This document shows positions 35,926-45,620 of a stretch of 64,000 nucleotides of DNA, in pieces. The stretch comes from Larix kaempferi (taxonomy: Eukaryota > Streptophyta > Pinopsida > Pinales > Pinaceae). The position numbers and the translations under genes are program-made. Location of the stretch: contig BSBM01000307.1 of NCBI GenBank assembly GCA_027924585.1, positions 12,735,001 through 12,799,000 of the forward strand. Reading direction: 5' to 3'. The notes beneath the pieces were generated by a model. The model was given only the letters and a program-made list of their open reading frames with translations. It searched no databases and was not told the origin of the DNA. The stretch's first letter is position 1. Every line of letters begins with the position of its first letter.

Positions 35926-36557
35926 AATTTTTATCAGAGATAAAATTCAAATGATCTTTGGAAACCTATGGATGAAATATTAAAGAGATAATGAAAATGT
36001 CATCAACTAATTTTAAAGTTTTCTATTTAAATAACTTTTGGCAACCTCCCACTAAATCATCATAAAGGTTACAAATATGTATCTTTGAAAACCTTTCAAT
36101 AACTTATCGGGAGATTTTCAAATTTGTGAAATATTGAAAACTCAACTTGGACTAGAAACCCAAGACCATGATCTAATGAAAATCAAAATTAAACATGGGT
36201 GAAAACCAAAAAAATTACCATTACATAAAAAAATTTGAAAAGCATGACATATTTTGAAAATAATGACAAAAATTTGAAAAACATAGCATATTTTGAAAAT
36301 AATCATTAGGACCAAGAATATAAAGATGTCATTTAGCCTTCTTTAGTACGTTTTAATGGAAAAATAAAAAAATAAAAATTTAACCAGAAATATTCAATAA
36401 GTGAATTGATACTTTGTGATTCGAAATCCTGAAAACGAATTTAAAAATGAGTGGGTCAATATCACTTAACTACGTAGCATAACTTGCCCCTATGACCTAG
36501 GCTTGTTGAGTCACTTTTTGTAGGGCACGTAGAGATTTAAGATGGATGGTTACACCT

Positions 36558-36751
36558 CTAAGTTAAATATCAACTTTAGTGCATTCATTACCAATGAAGA
36601 CAAATTGTCTCCTTAGTGAGAATTTGAATGAAACAAACTCTCTCCTTGGTCTTTCTAAGTTAAATATCAACTTTAGTGCATTCATTACCAATGAAGACAA
36701 ATTATCTCCTTGGTGAGAATTTGAATGAAACAAACTCTTTCCTTGGTCTTC
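36558..36751. repeat. Tandem duplication, 2 x 97 bp
   Basis: The copies start at 36558 and 36655 with 'ctaagttaaatatcaacttt' and differ at only a few bases. A further partial copy of 'ggtgagaatttgaatgaa' follows. Confidence 0.93.
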
Positions 36752-36810
36752 GGTGAGAATTTGAATGAAGATTATTTGAATGGTTTTGTTTTTTTATTTT
36801 TTACATGTCG

Positions 36811-36831
36811 TATTTTTTTTTTTTTTTTTTT
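36811..36831. repeat. Poly(T) run
   Basis: About 21 T in a row, possibly an insertion scar or a decayed retroposon tail read on the minus strand. No target duplication was identified. Confidence 0.7.
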
Positions 36832-38495
36832 AAACATAGCAATTCGTAAGTTAAATATATCAATAACTTGTATCTAAGTAAGGTCAAGATGTCCTAAATC
36901 TCATTGAGGGGTTATTTACCCTTTGAACCTTATCACAATAGGTCAATCTCTCAATAAAATTAGATCCCTGATAGAAAAAGTGAAAACCACTTTATCTCAC
37001 CAATAAACTTTCAAATCCTTAACTAGTTTTTTTCGTTTCTTAAACACCTACGTACCATTTAGAATAGTTCTTTCAAACTTTTAATTAAACCCCAAATCTC
37101 GTTTAAGATACTGCTTTGAAAATTTTAATTAAATACTGCTTTGCCATAATAAAGTTCTATCTACTCATCTTAGTTTCCTCTTACACAATATTTGAATACA
37201 GTAATTGACATTAGCAAGATTTGCAAGCACTTAGCTGATTTTAATTGTGAGTTAATATCAAGAATAAAATCCAAACACAAAATAAAAAAAACAATTTGCC
37301 CATCAAATTCCATCCCAGTCCCATATATAATGTTATGAAGGAAAATCATTATTTTAACTTAAAATTTGAGAATAATACACATTTTTCGTATTCGTCATAA
37401 TCTTTATCTCCCCTGTCCCAATATAAATCATTATTTTAACTTAAAAGTGGACAATAATACACATTTTTCCTATTCGTCATAATTTCCACAAATAAAGGAA
37501 GTCCATTTTTCCAGCAGAAAATAAAGGAAGTCCATGCACGTTTATATTATTCCCCATGACCCCCGCAAATAAAGGAAGTCCACACACTTTCCTATATTCT
37601 CGATAATCCGTTACTAAAGAATACAGATATCAATCCACAAGTCCAGAGAATCCATATGTATTTGCCATCACTGTGACAATATTTTAATATGTAAAATAAT
37701 TTAATGCCACCGAATCAAGTATATCCACTATATCAATTCAATTGATGTTGTTAATTGTTACGTCATTCTTGTGATGTGATATTCCTTTCTTTTGCTTAAT
37801 TACATCCCTTTCGGTCGCATGACTGACAGAACATGAGAATGAGTGTTGAAAGCAGGGTTGGAATTTGGTAGCAGTTTTAATTTTTTTAATAATTTTTTTG
37901 ATGTTTTGGATTTCTATTTTTGGAATCTAAAAGTTTGGTTGAAATGTTTATTTATTAATTATAATTTTTATTTATCTACTAGAACATATTAATATTCATT
38001 TTTTTACTGAACTAAGACTTTACAGTTTTTGTCTCCAAGATGTGTATTTTACAACTCTATAGAAGGATGTGTAACTCCTTCAGTGCTCATCCTAAAGGTG
38101 ACATGTGTCCTTTTGAAAAAAATAAAATTTTATAAAAAATAATATGTACACTATTTAAAACATTTACATAAAACATTTACAACTGCATGTATATAAAACT
38201 ACACAAATTAGATAAATTAAAATATTTCCACAGTATTTGTACTCTAAAAAAGGGGTTTACACCTAGAAAAATTTGATCTCTCTAAACTCTTTATAAATCC
38301 TTTTAAAATAAAGCTATACTAATTTACTAAACAAAAACACTTAAATTATAATCATTGCTTGAAAGAGTCAATAAAGCTTGGCCTTCACTCAATAGTATGC
38401 TTTTTTTCGTGGAAAAAAAAAAAAAACTTAGCCTTGGCCGATCTATATCAATTGCACTCGATATGCTGTGGCTATGCTTCCCCATCTAAGAGGAC

Positions 38496-38696
38496 TTACT
38501 TTTTGTATTTCTTATCATTAATGCCATGACCAATAATCCGGTATCCATTGATGCTCCAGCCAGCATCCGAACCATTTACAGATTCCTTCGCAGTGAGAGA
38601 TTCATATCTATCCACTCCAATTTCATTATTAGTTTTGGATCCCTTGGGTGTAGACGTAAAGCCGGCCAGTGTCAAGCTTTCTGGATAAAGTTTTAA
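38496..38696 (-). pseudogene. Exon-like fragment, unidentified protein
   Basis: On the minus strand an open frame runs from 38696 to the stop at 38496-38498 (66 codons, no ATG). It looks like a last exon: a pyrimidine-poor but possible acceptor TATCCAG sits near 38681, and the composition is balanced and protein-like, with blocks such as G-V-D-R-Y-E-S-L-T-A-K-E and G-W-S-I-N-G-Y-R-I-I-G-H-G. I cannot name the family. It lies in the roughly 0.95-kb segment present upstream of gene A but absent upstream of gene B, so it probably arrived by insertion. The block N-G-Y-R-I-I resembles the N-G-Y-R-I-V of gene A's repeats; this may be chance. Confidence 0.45.
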
Positions 38697-38928
38697 TTAA
38701 ACCTGGACCACCACCACTTCAACTGTATAACAACATCTATAATCAAGTTTTCAAAGAATTAAAGACAGTCAAAATTACGTTTTTGAGATCAACCTGGAAA
38801 CTTATGATAAAAAAAGACCTGAAATTCGATTCTGTACGTAAAAGACTTTAAATATGCGACCGAATTGAATTCAGATGCATTGTATGTATATGGGTTTTAA
38901 CTCCAATATTTTTGGAGTCCGCTTGTTC

Positions 38929-38937
38929 CTATATAAC
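38929..38937 (+). promoter_or_regulatory. TATA box of gene A
   Basis: CTATATAAC within 'gttcctatataacggacgct', conserved in gene B (51201-51209) and mutated in unit 1. A short inverted repeat CTCCAA...TTGGAG (38901-38917) precedes it and is also present in B (51176-51189). Transcription should start about 25-35 bp downstream. Confidence 0.75.
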
Positions 38938-39006
38938 GGACGCTACGCCATTTTATTTCCGACGCAAAGTAATTAGCAGTCCGAAGGAGCATACTGTTAT
39001 GGTATT

Positions 39007-39153
39007 GTAAGTTGTATATATGGTTTTGGTGTTACAGTTATTGCGTGAGTTGTATATATGGTTTTGGTGTTATAGCTATTGCATGAATTGTATATCTGGT
39101 TTTCGTGTTACAGTTATTGAGCCTTTCACTGATTTTTACTGATTTGATAGCAG
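39007..39153 (+). other. Predicted 5'UTR intron of gene A
   Basis: The donor is GTAAGT at 39007 and the acceptor TAGCAG ends at 39153, followed by ATTGAGTTGA. Donor, acceptor and the first exon-2 bases are conserved in gene B (51279-51582). The intron body is a 38-bp repeat x 3 ('tggttttggtgttacagtta'). Confidence 0.65.
39011..39120 (+). repeat. Intronic minisatellite, 3 x 38 bp
   Basis: Units start at 39011, 39049 and 39087, each beginning '(g/a)ttgtatat' and containing 'ggtttt(g/c)gtgtta'. It is homologous to the larger array in the gene B intron. Confidence 0.85.
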
Positions 39154-39229
39154 ATTGAGTTGAGTTGAAAGTCCGGGCCTCGTTGGCATACAAGACATCC
39201 AGTTTCAGCTTAGTCATACCAAGAATATA

Positions 39230-40204
39230 ATGGCCAACAATCGCACTCAACCTAACCATGGCTATCGTATCGTACCTCTAGGTTCTCTAATTGCCAACGG
39301 CTACAATCACAATCCTCAGCCTAACAATGGCTATCGTATCGTACCTCTAGGTTCTCTAATTGCCAACGGCTACAATCACAATGCTCAGCCTAACAATGGC
39401 TATCGTATCGTACCTCTAGGTTCTCTAATTGCCAACGGTCTCTATGTCAATCCTCCGCCGAACCACGGCAATCATCGGCCTAACCACGGCAATCATCCGC
39501 CTAACCATGGCAAGCCCAATGTTAAATCGAAGCCACAGCCTAAACCTAGCAACTCTGGCAGTCATCAATCGCAGCCAAACCATGGCGATCCTCTGCCTCA
39601 CCATGGCAACCCCAATGTTCAATCGAAGCCACAGCCTAAGCCTGGCAGTCATCAATCGCAGCCACAGTTAGAGGGACAGCCACAGCCTAACCCTGGCAGT
39701 CCTCAATCGAAGCTAGAGCCTAACCCTGTCAACTCTGGCAGTCCTCAATCGCAGCCACAGTTAGAGGGACAGCCACAGCCTAACCCTGGCAACTCTAGCA
39801 GTCCTCAATCGCAGCCTCAGCTAGAGGGACAGCCACAGCCTAACACTGGCAACTTTGGTAGTCCTCAATCGCAGGCACAGTTAGTGGGACAGCCACCCGA
39901 AGAGACCAATAGCAATCCTGACCAGGTGAACAACCCCGAACAGAGCTTCTCCTTCAAACCCAAGATCGACTACAACCCCACGACGGCCAATAGCATTACA
40001 GATCAAGTCAATGGCAATACCGACAATACAACAGGCAAACCCAATACCTTTATAGATAAAATCAAAAGCAATATCGACAAGACCATGGGCAAACCTGGCA
40101 AGCAGACCAACAACCCCAAACAGGCGTTCGAGTTCAGTCCCGAGATCAAGTACCGCCCCGTGACTGCCAATACGATCAGCGGCAGCGGGATCAGCAGCCA
40201 GTAG
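39230..40204 (+). CDS. Gene A: repeat-rich Pro/Gln/Asn protein, unknown function
   Basis: A 324-residue intact ORF of a family I do not recognise. Order of parts: (1) residues 8-75, three near-perfect 23-residue repeats N-G-Y-R-I-V-P-L-G-S-L-I-A-N-G (Y at 12, 35, 58); (2) about 76-125, N-H-G-N and K-P-Q-P-K-P repeats; (3) about 130-225, 20-residue repeats S-P-Q-S-Q-P-Q-L-E-G-Q-P-Q-P-N; (4) a C-terminal pair of motifs, F240-S-F-K-P-K-I-D-Y-N-P-T-T-A-N and F300-E-F-S-P-E-I-K-Y-R-P-V-T-A-N. No signal peptide, membrane segment or cysteine cluster is visible, so it is probably disordered. Support for a real gene: intact frame through a long repeat region, a conserved paralogue (gene B), conserved TATA box, splice sites and poly(A) signal, and a base composition much more GC-rich than its surroundings. 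The ATG at 39230 is the first after the predicted 5'UTR acceptor that opens this frame. Function is unknown. Confidence 0.8.
   Translation: MANNRTQPNHGYRIVPLGSLIANGYNHNPQPNNGYRIVPLGSLIANGYNHNAQPNNGYRIVPLGSLIANGLYVNPPPNHGNHRPNHGNHPPNHGKPNVKSKPQPKPSNSGSHQSQPNHGDPLPHHGNPNVQSKPQPKPGSHQSQPQLEGQPQPNPGSPQSKLEPNPVNSGSPQSQPQLEGQPQPNPGNSSSPQSQPQLEGQPQPNTGNFGSPQSQAQLVGQPPEETNSNPDQVNNPEQSFSFKPKIDYNPTTANSITDQVNGNTDNTTGKPNTFIDKIKSNIDKTMGKPGKQTNNPKQAFEFSPEIKYRPVTANTISGSGISSQ
39260..39445 (+). repeat. Coding 69-bp tandem repeat in gene A
   Basis: Copies start at 39260, 39329 and 39398 with 'ggctatcgtatcgtacctct' and are almost identical at the nucleotide level, implying very recent in-frame expansion. Gene B has a single related module (L-L-G-S-L-F-G-N). 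Confidence 0.95.
39640..39895 (+). repeat. Coding ~60-bp tandem repeat in gene A
   Basis: The 'gagggacagccacagcct' unit with 'cctcaatcgcagccacag' recurs about every 60 bp, keeping frame. Gene B contains one copy. Confidence 0.9.
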
Positions 40205-40218
40205 AACATCTTATAGTA

Positions 40219-40504
40219 GGTAATGACAAGTGATAAGTTTGTATCTGGGACACATTATTATTAATGTGATGGTTGTAATTACTGCTAGTAGATAACAAAA
40301 ACAAGTAGATTGAATAATAGACCATCTTATAGTAGGTTAAGACAAATAGATCGAACTTATAAAATTTATTTTCTTGAGCGTAGCATCTGCATCTGCACAA
40401 AGATGTCATGATTTTACTTTTTATTGATCTGCACAAAGATGTCATGAATTCATGTGCCATGAATTCCTATGGTTTTGCTCAATTACATTATTTTTACATC
40501 GCAG
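40219..40504 (+). other. Predicted 3'UTR intron of gene A
   Basis: The donor GTAATG at 40219 lies 15 bases past the stop codon. The acceptor ATCGCAG ends at 40504 after a 'ttatttttac' tract. The exon after it starts GCAGGCAGG and is conserved in gene B (from 52120). The GCAG array allows small shifts of the acceptor. Confidence 0.6.
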
Positions 40505-40905
40505 GCAGGCAGGCAGGAGAAAGAATAAATGCAGTCGAGGATTGTGTGTTCATGTTCGACTGACTCTCTGTTCGTATGGTGAACTACTTGTGGTTTGTTT
40601 AGAGCCATGTTCGACTGACTCTTTGTTCCGGTTGTTCGTTGCTTTTGGCATTTATTGCTCTCCATATACAGTTTGGAATTTCTGCTCTCCATGTACAGTT
40701 TGGTCATTTGACGCTACTGTTGTATCTTTTCAATGCTCTCTGCTCCAGGGAGCATGCCTTTGTTTTCGGGCTGCACTTTGTTTCTTATGCGAATGGTGTA
40801 TCTTTGTTTCTTGTCATGCAAATGTTGTATATTAGTATACAGAGCTGCCAGTGATGTATAACTATGATTACGTAATAATAAATCTCCAGCCTCTTTACCA
40901 CGTTT
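40505..40905 (+). other. Predicted 3'UTR of gene A with AATAAA signal
   Basis: 'gattgtgtgttcatgttcga' and 'gttcgtatggtgaactac' are shared with gene B. Gene A then has about 215 extra bases, with local duplications of 'tctccatgtacagtttgg' and 'gttcgactgactct', before the shared 'tgatgtataactatga'. AATAAA lies at 40877-40882 and is conserved in B. The + ORF 40452-40835 lies here and is not expected to be translated. Confidence 0.6.
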
Positions 40906-41350
40906 TTAATGGTTTGGTTGTGGAAAACTAAAAAATGAAACAGAAATTTCAAAACATATTATAGGCAAGCTTGTTAGATAACTTGATGTATATGTGAATG
41001 AAAACTAAGTGGATGTATATGTAAAGGCAAACTAAGTGGATGTATATGTGAAGGTAAACTTTTCAGATAAGTATATGAGATTGTACAGTGTTTTGATTTA
41101 TTATCTCTTAGCAGATTATCAAAAACCTAAATTTGAAGTCAATAGATAGACAAACTTTTCAGATAAGTGGATGAGATATGTGCAGCTCTTTGATTTACTA
41201 TTTGTTATTAATTTTGTAACATGCGTATCTTTTACTGCATGATTAAAAGTCTAAATTTGAAAAGCCAATAGATTGAAAAGAAATACATGCACATTGTCAC
41301 AAAGTTTATCGCATTAATTAATGTGTTATAAAGATTTTATTTATTTTATT

Positions 41351-42980
41351 ATTGTTAAAATTTAAGTTTGGTGGTTAGTTATTTGGTTTTATTAGTAAAT
41401 ATAGAAAAGTTTTCCAGAGTTTCTTGTGAGGTTTTTCTTGAGCACTTTTAAGCTAGTTAGTCAAAATTATAAACTTAGCATTAATATCAATAAAATTATG
41501 ATAGTTAATTTATAAAAAATATTATTCTTCAATTTTGTATGAGAATATTTTCAATGAAGAGGTTTAATTATACAATTACTAAGGCATAGGGCCTTGAAAA
41601 TAAATGTGTTGAAATGTGAACTCTAAAACCATGATAAGAAAACATTTTAACCACTTTGTTATCATAGATATTTTATACTCTTGTGAAGTTTGGGCTTGTA
41701 CTTCCATAATTTCTAAAGCCTTGAGTAGTAACCTCCCAAGCTCAAAGGTGGGTGGGCTAGAGACTTTGAGTCTTGGCTTATGTTATGGACCATAAATACA
41801 TAAAAAAACATAAAAATTACCATTATAAATATATATGTGTATACCTTTATAAATATATTTATTCACGTGATTCTATTTTCATGAAATAGTATATAATCAT
41901 TATGTTTCAATTGATATATATATATATATATATATATATCTATCTATATATATATATATATATTTTTTTTTTCCTTGGAATATATATATATATATATATA
42001 TATATAAGCCGATACTTTATTTCAATGTTCTTTGTCCATACCCCAAAGTATGGTAGTTAAAGTGAGAAATAAATGAGTACTTATTCAACCTTGTTTTTAA
42101 TAATAATAATAATTATTATGTTTCTATTCTAACTTCTAATTTGTTTTGATCATCACAAAGGTAAAACATAGACATTAAAGTCATAAAATATTTTCCCTTA
42201 TAGGCTATAAAGTGGTGCCATCTTCCTAAAATAAAACATCATACTAAAAATTAGTTACTATGACAATAATTAAAATTTTTGTAGCAACAAATACAATGTT
42301 GGTATTATGTCATAATTCCACACCATTATAGGACACTCTAATTTAATGATGTCAATATAGTAGACTTACTATGGAAACTCAACCTAGACACAATAGTTAA
42401 TATAATATCGAATCATAACAAAATTGCAAGTTAATAGTAGTAACAATTACTAATGCCATTAAATAACTTTAATAATATGTAAGAAATTTCTTTCACAATA
42501 TATTATTCATGATGTAATCCTCAATCAACCTAGATTTTAATAGAAAAATAAAAATAAATTATGTTGCTATTCTAATTTATAATTGATTATGATCATTAAA
42601 ACAATGGACTTAAACATACACTTAATATATAATATTTTATCTTGTTGACTATAAATGTTTCCAACCTCCTAATATAACGGGATAAAAATAAGTTCCTCTT
42701 TGAAACTCTCGCCACACCCATTATCTTGTGTGGTTGGAGAATAATTGAGCAAATTTAAAAGCATTTTACAACTTATAGCCTCAAAATTAAAAGCAATACA
42801 CCCTACCCTATTCTCCTAATCGAAGCGGGCCTTTCCCCCATCCAAGAGCATGGCTATGACTAGGTTATTAATGTACAAGTACAAGATAAATAACATGGGA
42901 GATCATAGACTCCCTAAAATGGCTTTAAAATATTTTCAAAACCACCTTTAGATCTAAAAGTGAAGTTGATATAAAGATAC
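41351..42980. other. AT-rich spacer between units 2 and 3
   Basis: It holds compound (TA)n at 41914-42005 and a roughly 240-bp segment (42240-42475) that is a diverged duplicate of 43610-43835. No gene is recognised. Confidence 0.65.
41914..42005. repeat. Compound (TA)n microsatellite
   Basis: Three TA runs are separated by 'ctatc' and a T-rich stretch. Confidence 0.95.
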
Positions 42981-42983
42981 CAT

Positions 42984-43373
42984 GTGGATTGTTTAAACCA
43001 TTGGGAGATTGATGAAAATGTCATTTTGCAAATTATTAATAACCTCAAAAATATTGTTACTTCTACGTTTAAAGAGAAAATGTGGCGCGATAAGGATATA
43101 GAGGTTAAACGAAAATTAAGATATTATAAGGAAGCCATTAAATCTAATCTAGAATATCAAAAGTACCTCTCTATATTGACAAAATCAAAGAAGAAAATTA
43201 ATATATCCAAGATAAGAATGAACTCTCATGAGCTCCACAGTCAAATAGGGCAATGGACAGTTCTTAAAATGCCATGGGTGGAAAGAATTTGCTATCTCTG
43301 TGAGACTATGAGCATTGCAAGAGGAAATCACTTTCTGTTAGAGTCTCCTTCGTACACCCATATTAGATCTTAG
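42984..43373 (+). pseudogene. Possible non-LTR retrotransposon (LINE/RTE-like) C-terminus
   Basis: A 129-codon ORF. Its C-terminal third has the layout of the segment after RT in plant RTE/LINE polyproteins: S-K-I-R-M-N-S-H-E-L, then R-I-C-Y-L-C-E, then H-F-L-L-E-S-P-S-Y-T-H-I-R. This is the usual [KR]-[FIL]-R-x-S-x-H ... C-x2-C ... H-F-L-x-x-C-P pattern with the last Cys replaced by Ser. The N-terminal two thirds is Lys/Ile-rich and uninformative. No RT domain precedes it, so it is a 5'-truncated or decayed fragment. Confidence 0.5.
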
Positions 43374-44020
43374 TTTGTAATCTTTCCTACAATACATAAC
43401 TTCTTAGCCTTCTTACAAGCAATAATTATATTAGTGAGCCCATACCGCTTCCCCTCAATCTTTTTGAGCATAGGAATACAACTTTAAACCAAACCAAATA
43501 TTTTTTCTTAAGGTTCAATAGATCAAAGTTGGTCTTAGTCGACATTAACAACCATAATCATCATCATCAGCATCGGTAGCATTGGCATCAATAAAACATG
43601 GTACTCAATAGAAGAAATATTATTACTAACTATGCCTAGAATTAAAATTGTTATAGTAACAAACACATTGGTTATTAAATAGTTTTTATATGCATCATTA
43701 TAAAATTGTGCCAACCTTCTACTAGCATAGTAAATCAACACAGACATAGTAGCTACCATATCAAATTATAACTAAATTGGTTAATCGTAGTAACATACAC
43801 TATATTAATGTCATTAAATAACCTTAACCAACTCAACTTTTAATACAAACTATAAATGATATTAATAGAAATAATGTAAGGAATCCAAATTCAATACTTT
43901 ACTCATTTTGAAAAAACTCAATTTAGTTAATGATCTAGATTCTAGATCCATTATATAATTCCAAATTTAATGAAATATGTGTTATATGTCAAATTTGTAA
44001 AAAAACATCGCTTTCTTAGT
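43374..44020. other. Intergenic DNA with diverged duplicate
   Basis: 43610-43835 resembles 42240-42475 ('atagtaacaaacac', 'tactaatgccattaaataa/ttaatgtcattaaataa'), suggesting an old duplication around the LINE-like fragment. No gene is recognised. Confidence 0.5.
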
Positions 44021-44024
44021 GGTA

Positions 44025-44073
44025 GGGGATAGAGAGATAGAGTGGGGGGTAGGGTTAGGAGGGTGAGGAGTGG

Positions 44074-44110
<37 letters not shown>

Positions 44111-44271
44111 ATGGTTGATGGTAAGGGGGAGAGGAATTAGGAGAGAGAGTGGGGGTTAGGGGTAGGGGGATTAAGGGAGAGAGAGGGAGGGGTTGGTTAG
44201 TGGTAGGGGTAGGAGAGAGACCAATTTATAAAAAGAGGGGTGGGTGGTTAAGGGTAGGGGGAGGAATAGAG

Positions 44272-44316
<45 letters not shown>

Positions 44317-44592
44317 GGTTAATGATAGGGGAAGGTGGATTAGGAGAGAGAGAGGGTGGGGGGTTGTTGGTGGGTTTACTGAGAGAGAGAGGGATTGAGG
44401 ATAGGGGTACACGGAGTAGTACTAGAGAGAGATGGAGAGAGAGGGGTTAGTAAGGATTATGAGGACGAGGGGGGGTTATTTGTTATGGGATGACTAGGGG
44501 AAACTGAGAGAGAGAAATAGAGATGAGAAGGGGTTGTTAGTGGGAGGGGGGAAGGGGGATTAGGAGAGATAGAGAGGTGTTTAGGTGTAGGG

Positions 44593-44638
<46 letters not shown>

Positions 44639-44673
44639 GTGGGGGTTAAGGGAAGGGGTAGAGTAGAGGGAAG

Positions 44674-44748
<75 letters not shown>

Positions 44749-44777
44749 GGTGAGAGAGAGATTGGAGGTTAGGGGTT

Positions 44778-44812
<35 letters not shown>

Positions 44813-44880
44813 GGTGAGAGAGAGATTGGAGATTAGGGGTTTAGAGAGAGAGAGAAAGAGATAGAAAGAGAAAGATATCA
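44025..44880. repeat. G/GA-rich low-complexity block 2 with (AG)n and (TA)n
   Basis: Long (AG)n runs (44080-44108, 44275-44313, 44597-44631, 44711-44747, 44780-44811) and (TA)n at 44679-44710 sit in DNA made almost entirely of G, A and T. Two copies of 'ggtggtgagagagagattgg' lie near 44746 and 44811. ORFs made of Arg-Glu repeats are by-products. GGGGGTTAGGGGTAGGGGG at 44151 fits a G-quadruplex pattern. Confidence 0.93.
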
Positions 44881-45504
44881 TGGAGGGCCTCTCAATAGTT
44901 AGTAGTGTAGGGTTATGGGTAGTAAAAACTTATGGATTTAAAGTGAAAAATAAATTAGAAAATAGAAAAGATTATAAAGATATATCCTTGAAAACCTCAT
45001 TTTACTAACTTATCTATAGATTTTCAAATTTGTGAAATATTAAAAACTTAAAAAAAATAAAAAAAATTATTTTAGAATATTTGAGAAACAAACTAACACT
45101 TAGTCATTTAAAATCCTTATATAATTGCTATGAATAAAAAAAAGTCCATACATTTTCCTATATTATTCCTCATAATACACATTTATCGTATTCCCCATGA
45201 TCCCGTCAAATAAAGGAAGTTTTTTTATATTATTCTCCGTGATCCCCGCAAATAAATGAAGTCCAAGTTCCCATATTCTCCATAATCAGTTATTCCTCAT
45301 TATCCCCACAAATAAAGGAAGTTCATGCACGTTTATATTATTCCCCATGATCCCCGCAAATAAAGGAAGTCGACGTCCTATATTCTCCATAATGAGTTAC
45401 CAAAGAATACTAATAATAATAATAACAATCCACCAAGCCCACAGAATGCATTTGTATTTGTCATGTTTTAATATGTAAAATAATTTGGCAAAGACTAATC
45501 GTTC

Positions 45505-45620
45505 TAGAGCATTAAATGTGATGACTTAATGTGATGACTTAATGATTAGTCATCGCTAGATCTAGAGATTTTCTAGATCTAATGATTACTAATCACTGAG
45601 TCGTCCCATTTAATGCTCTA
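45505..45620. repeat. 116-bp foldback (inverted repeat)
   Basis: The ends are a perfect 14-bp inverted pair: TAGAGCATTAAATG (45505-45518) and CATTTAATGCTCTA (45607-45620). Inner pairs TGATTAGT/ACTAATCA and TAGATCTA repeats extend the hairpin. It also contains a 13-bp tandem 'tgatgacttaatg' x 2. It could be a small MITE or a regulatory hairpin. Confidence 0.75.

Larger units (their letters stand above)
34290..35935 (+). repeat. Tandem unit 1 of the gene A/B array (gene body lost)
   Basis: It begins with 'aaatgatctttgga', shared with unit 2 (35945), and contains a 'gattttcaaatttgtgaaat' block (34505 region; also about 36110 and 45010). The 34650-34900 block with 'cccatgatc(t)ccgcaaataaa' recurs in unit 2 (37540-37640) and unit 3 (45160-45420). 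The unit ends with a decayed promoter/5'UTR homologous to those of genes A and B, and then runs straight into unit 2 with no coding region. Confidence 0.8.
35936..41350 (+). repeat. Tandem unit 2 carrying gene A
   Basis: It starts at the same 'tcaaatgatctttggaaa' as unit 1 and extends to about 41350. The sequence downstream of gene A (40850-41290) matches that downstream of gene B (52240-52650): 'ggtttggttgtggaaaa', repeated 'ggatgtatatgtgaagg', and 'aacttttcagataagt'. Extra local duplications are a 97-bp pair (36558-36751) and an 82-bp pair (37344 and 37426). Confidence 0.8.

Noticed and set aside
38401-38430. A run near 38409-38425 read as a retroposed poly(A) tail
   Set aside because: The A run lies on the + strand while the exon-like fragment nearby is on the minus strand, so it cannot be that fragment's tail.
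39425-39671. ORFs overlapping gene A in other frames (both strands)
   Set aside because: They are shadows of the repeat-rich coding sequence.
40452-40835. 127-codon Cys-rich + ORF after gene A
   Set aside because: It lies across the predicted 3'UTR intron acceptor and 3'UTR; the matching region of gene B has no equivalent ORF beyond the shared 5' part.
44244-44836. Arg-Glu and Ile-Tyr repeat ORFs
   Set aside because: They are translations of (AG)n and (TA)n runs.
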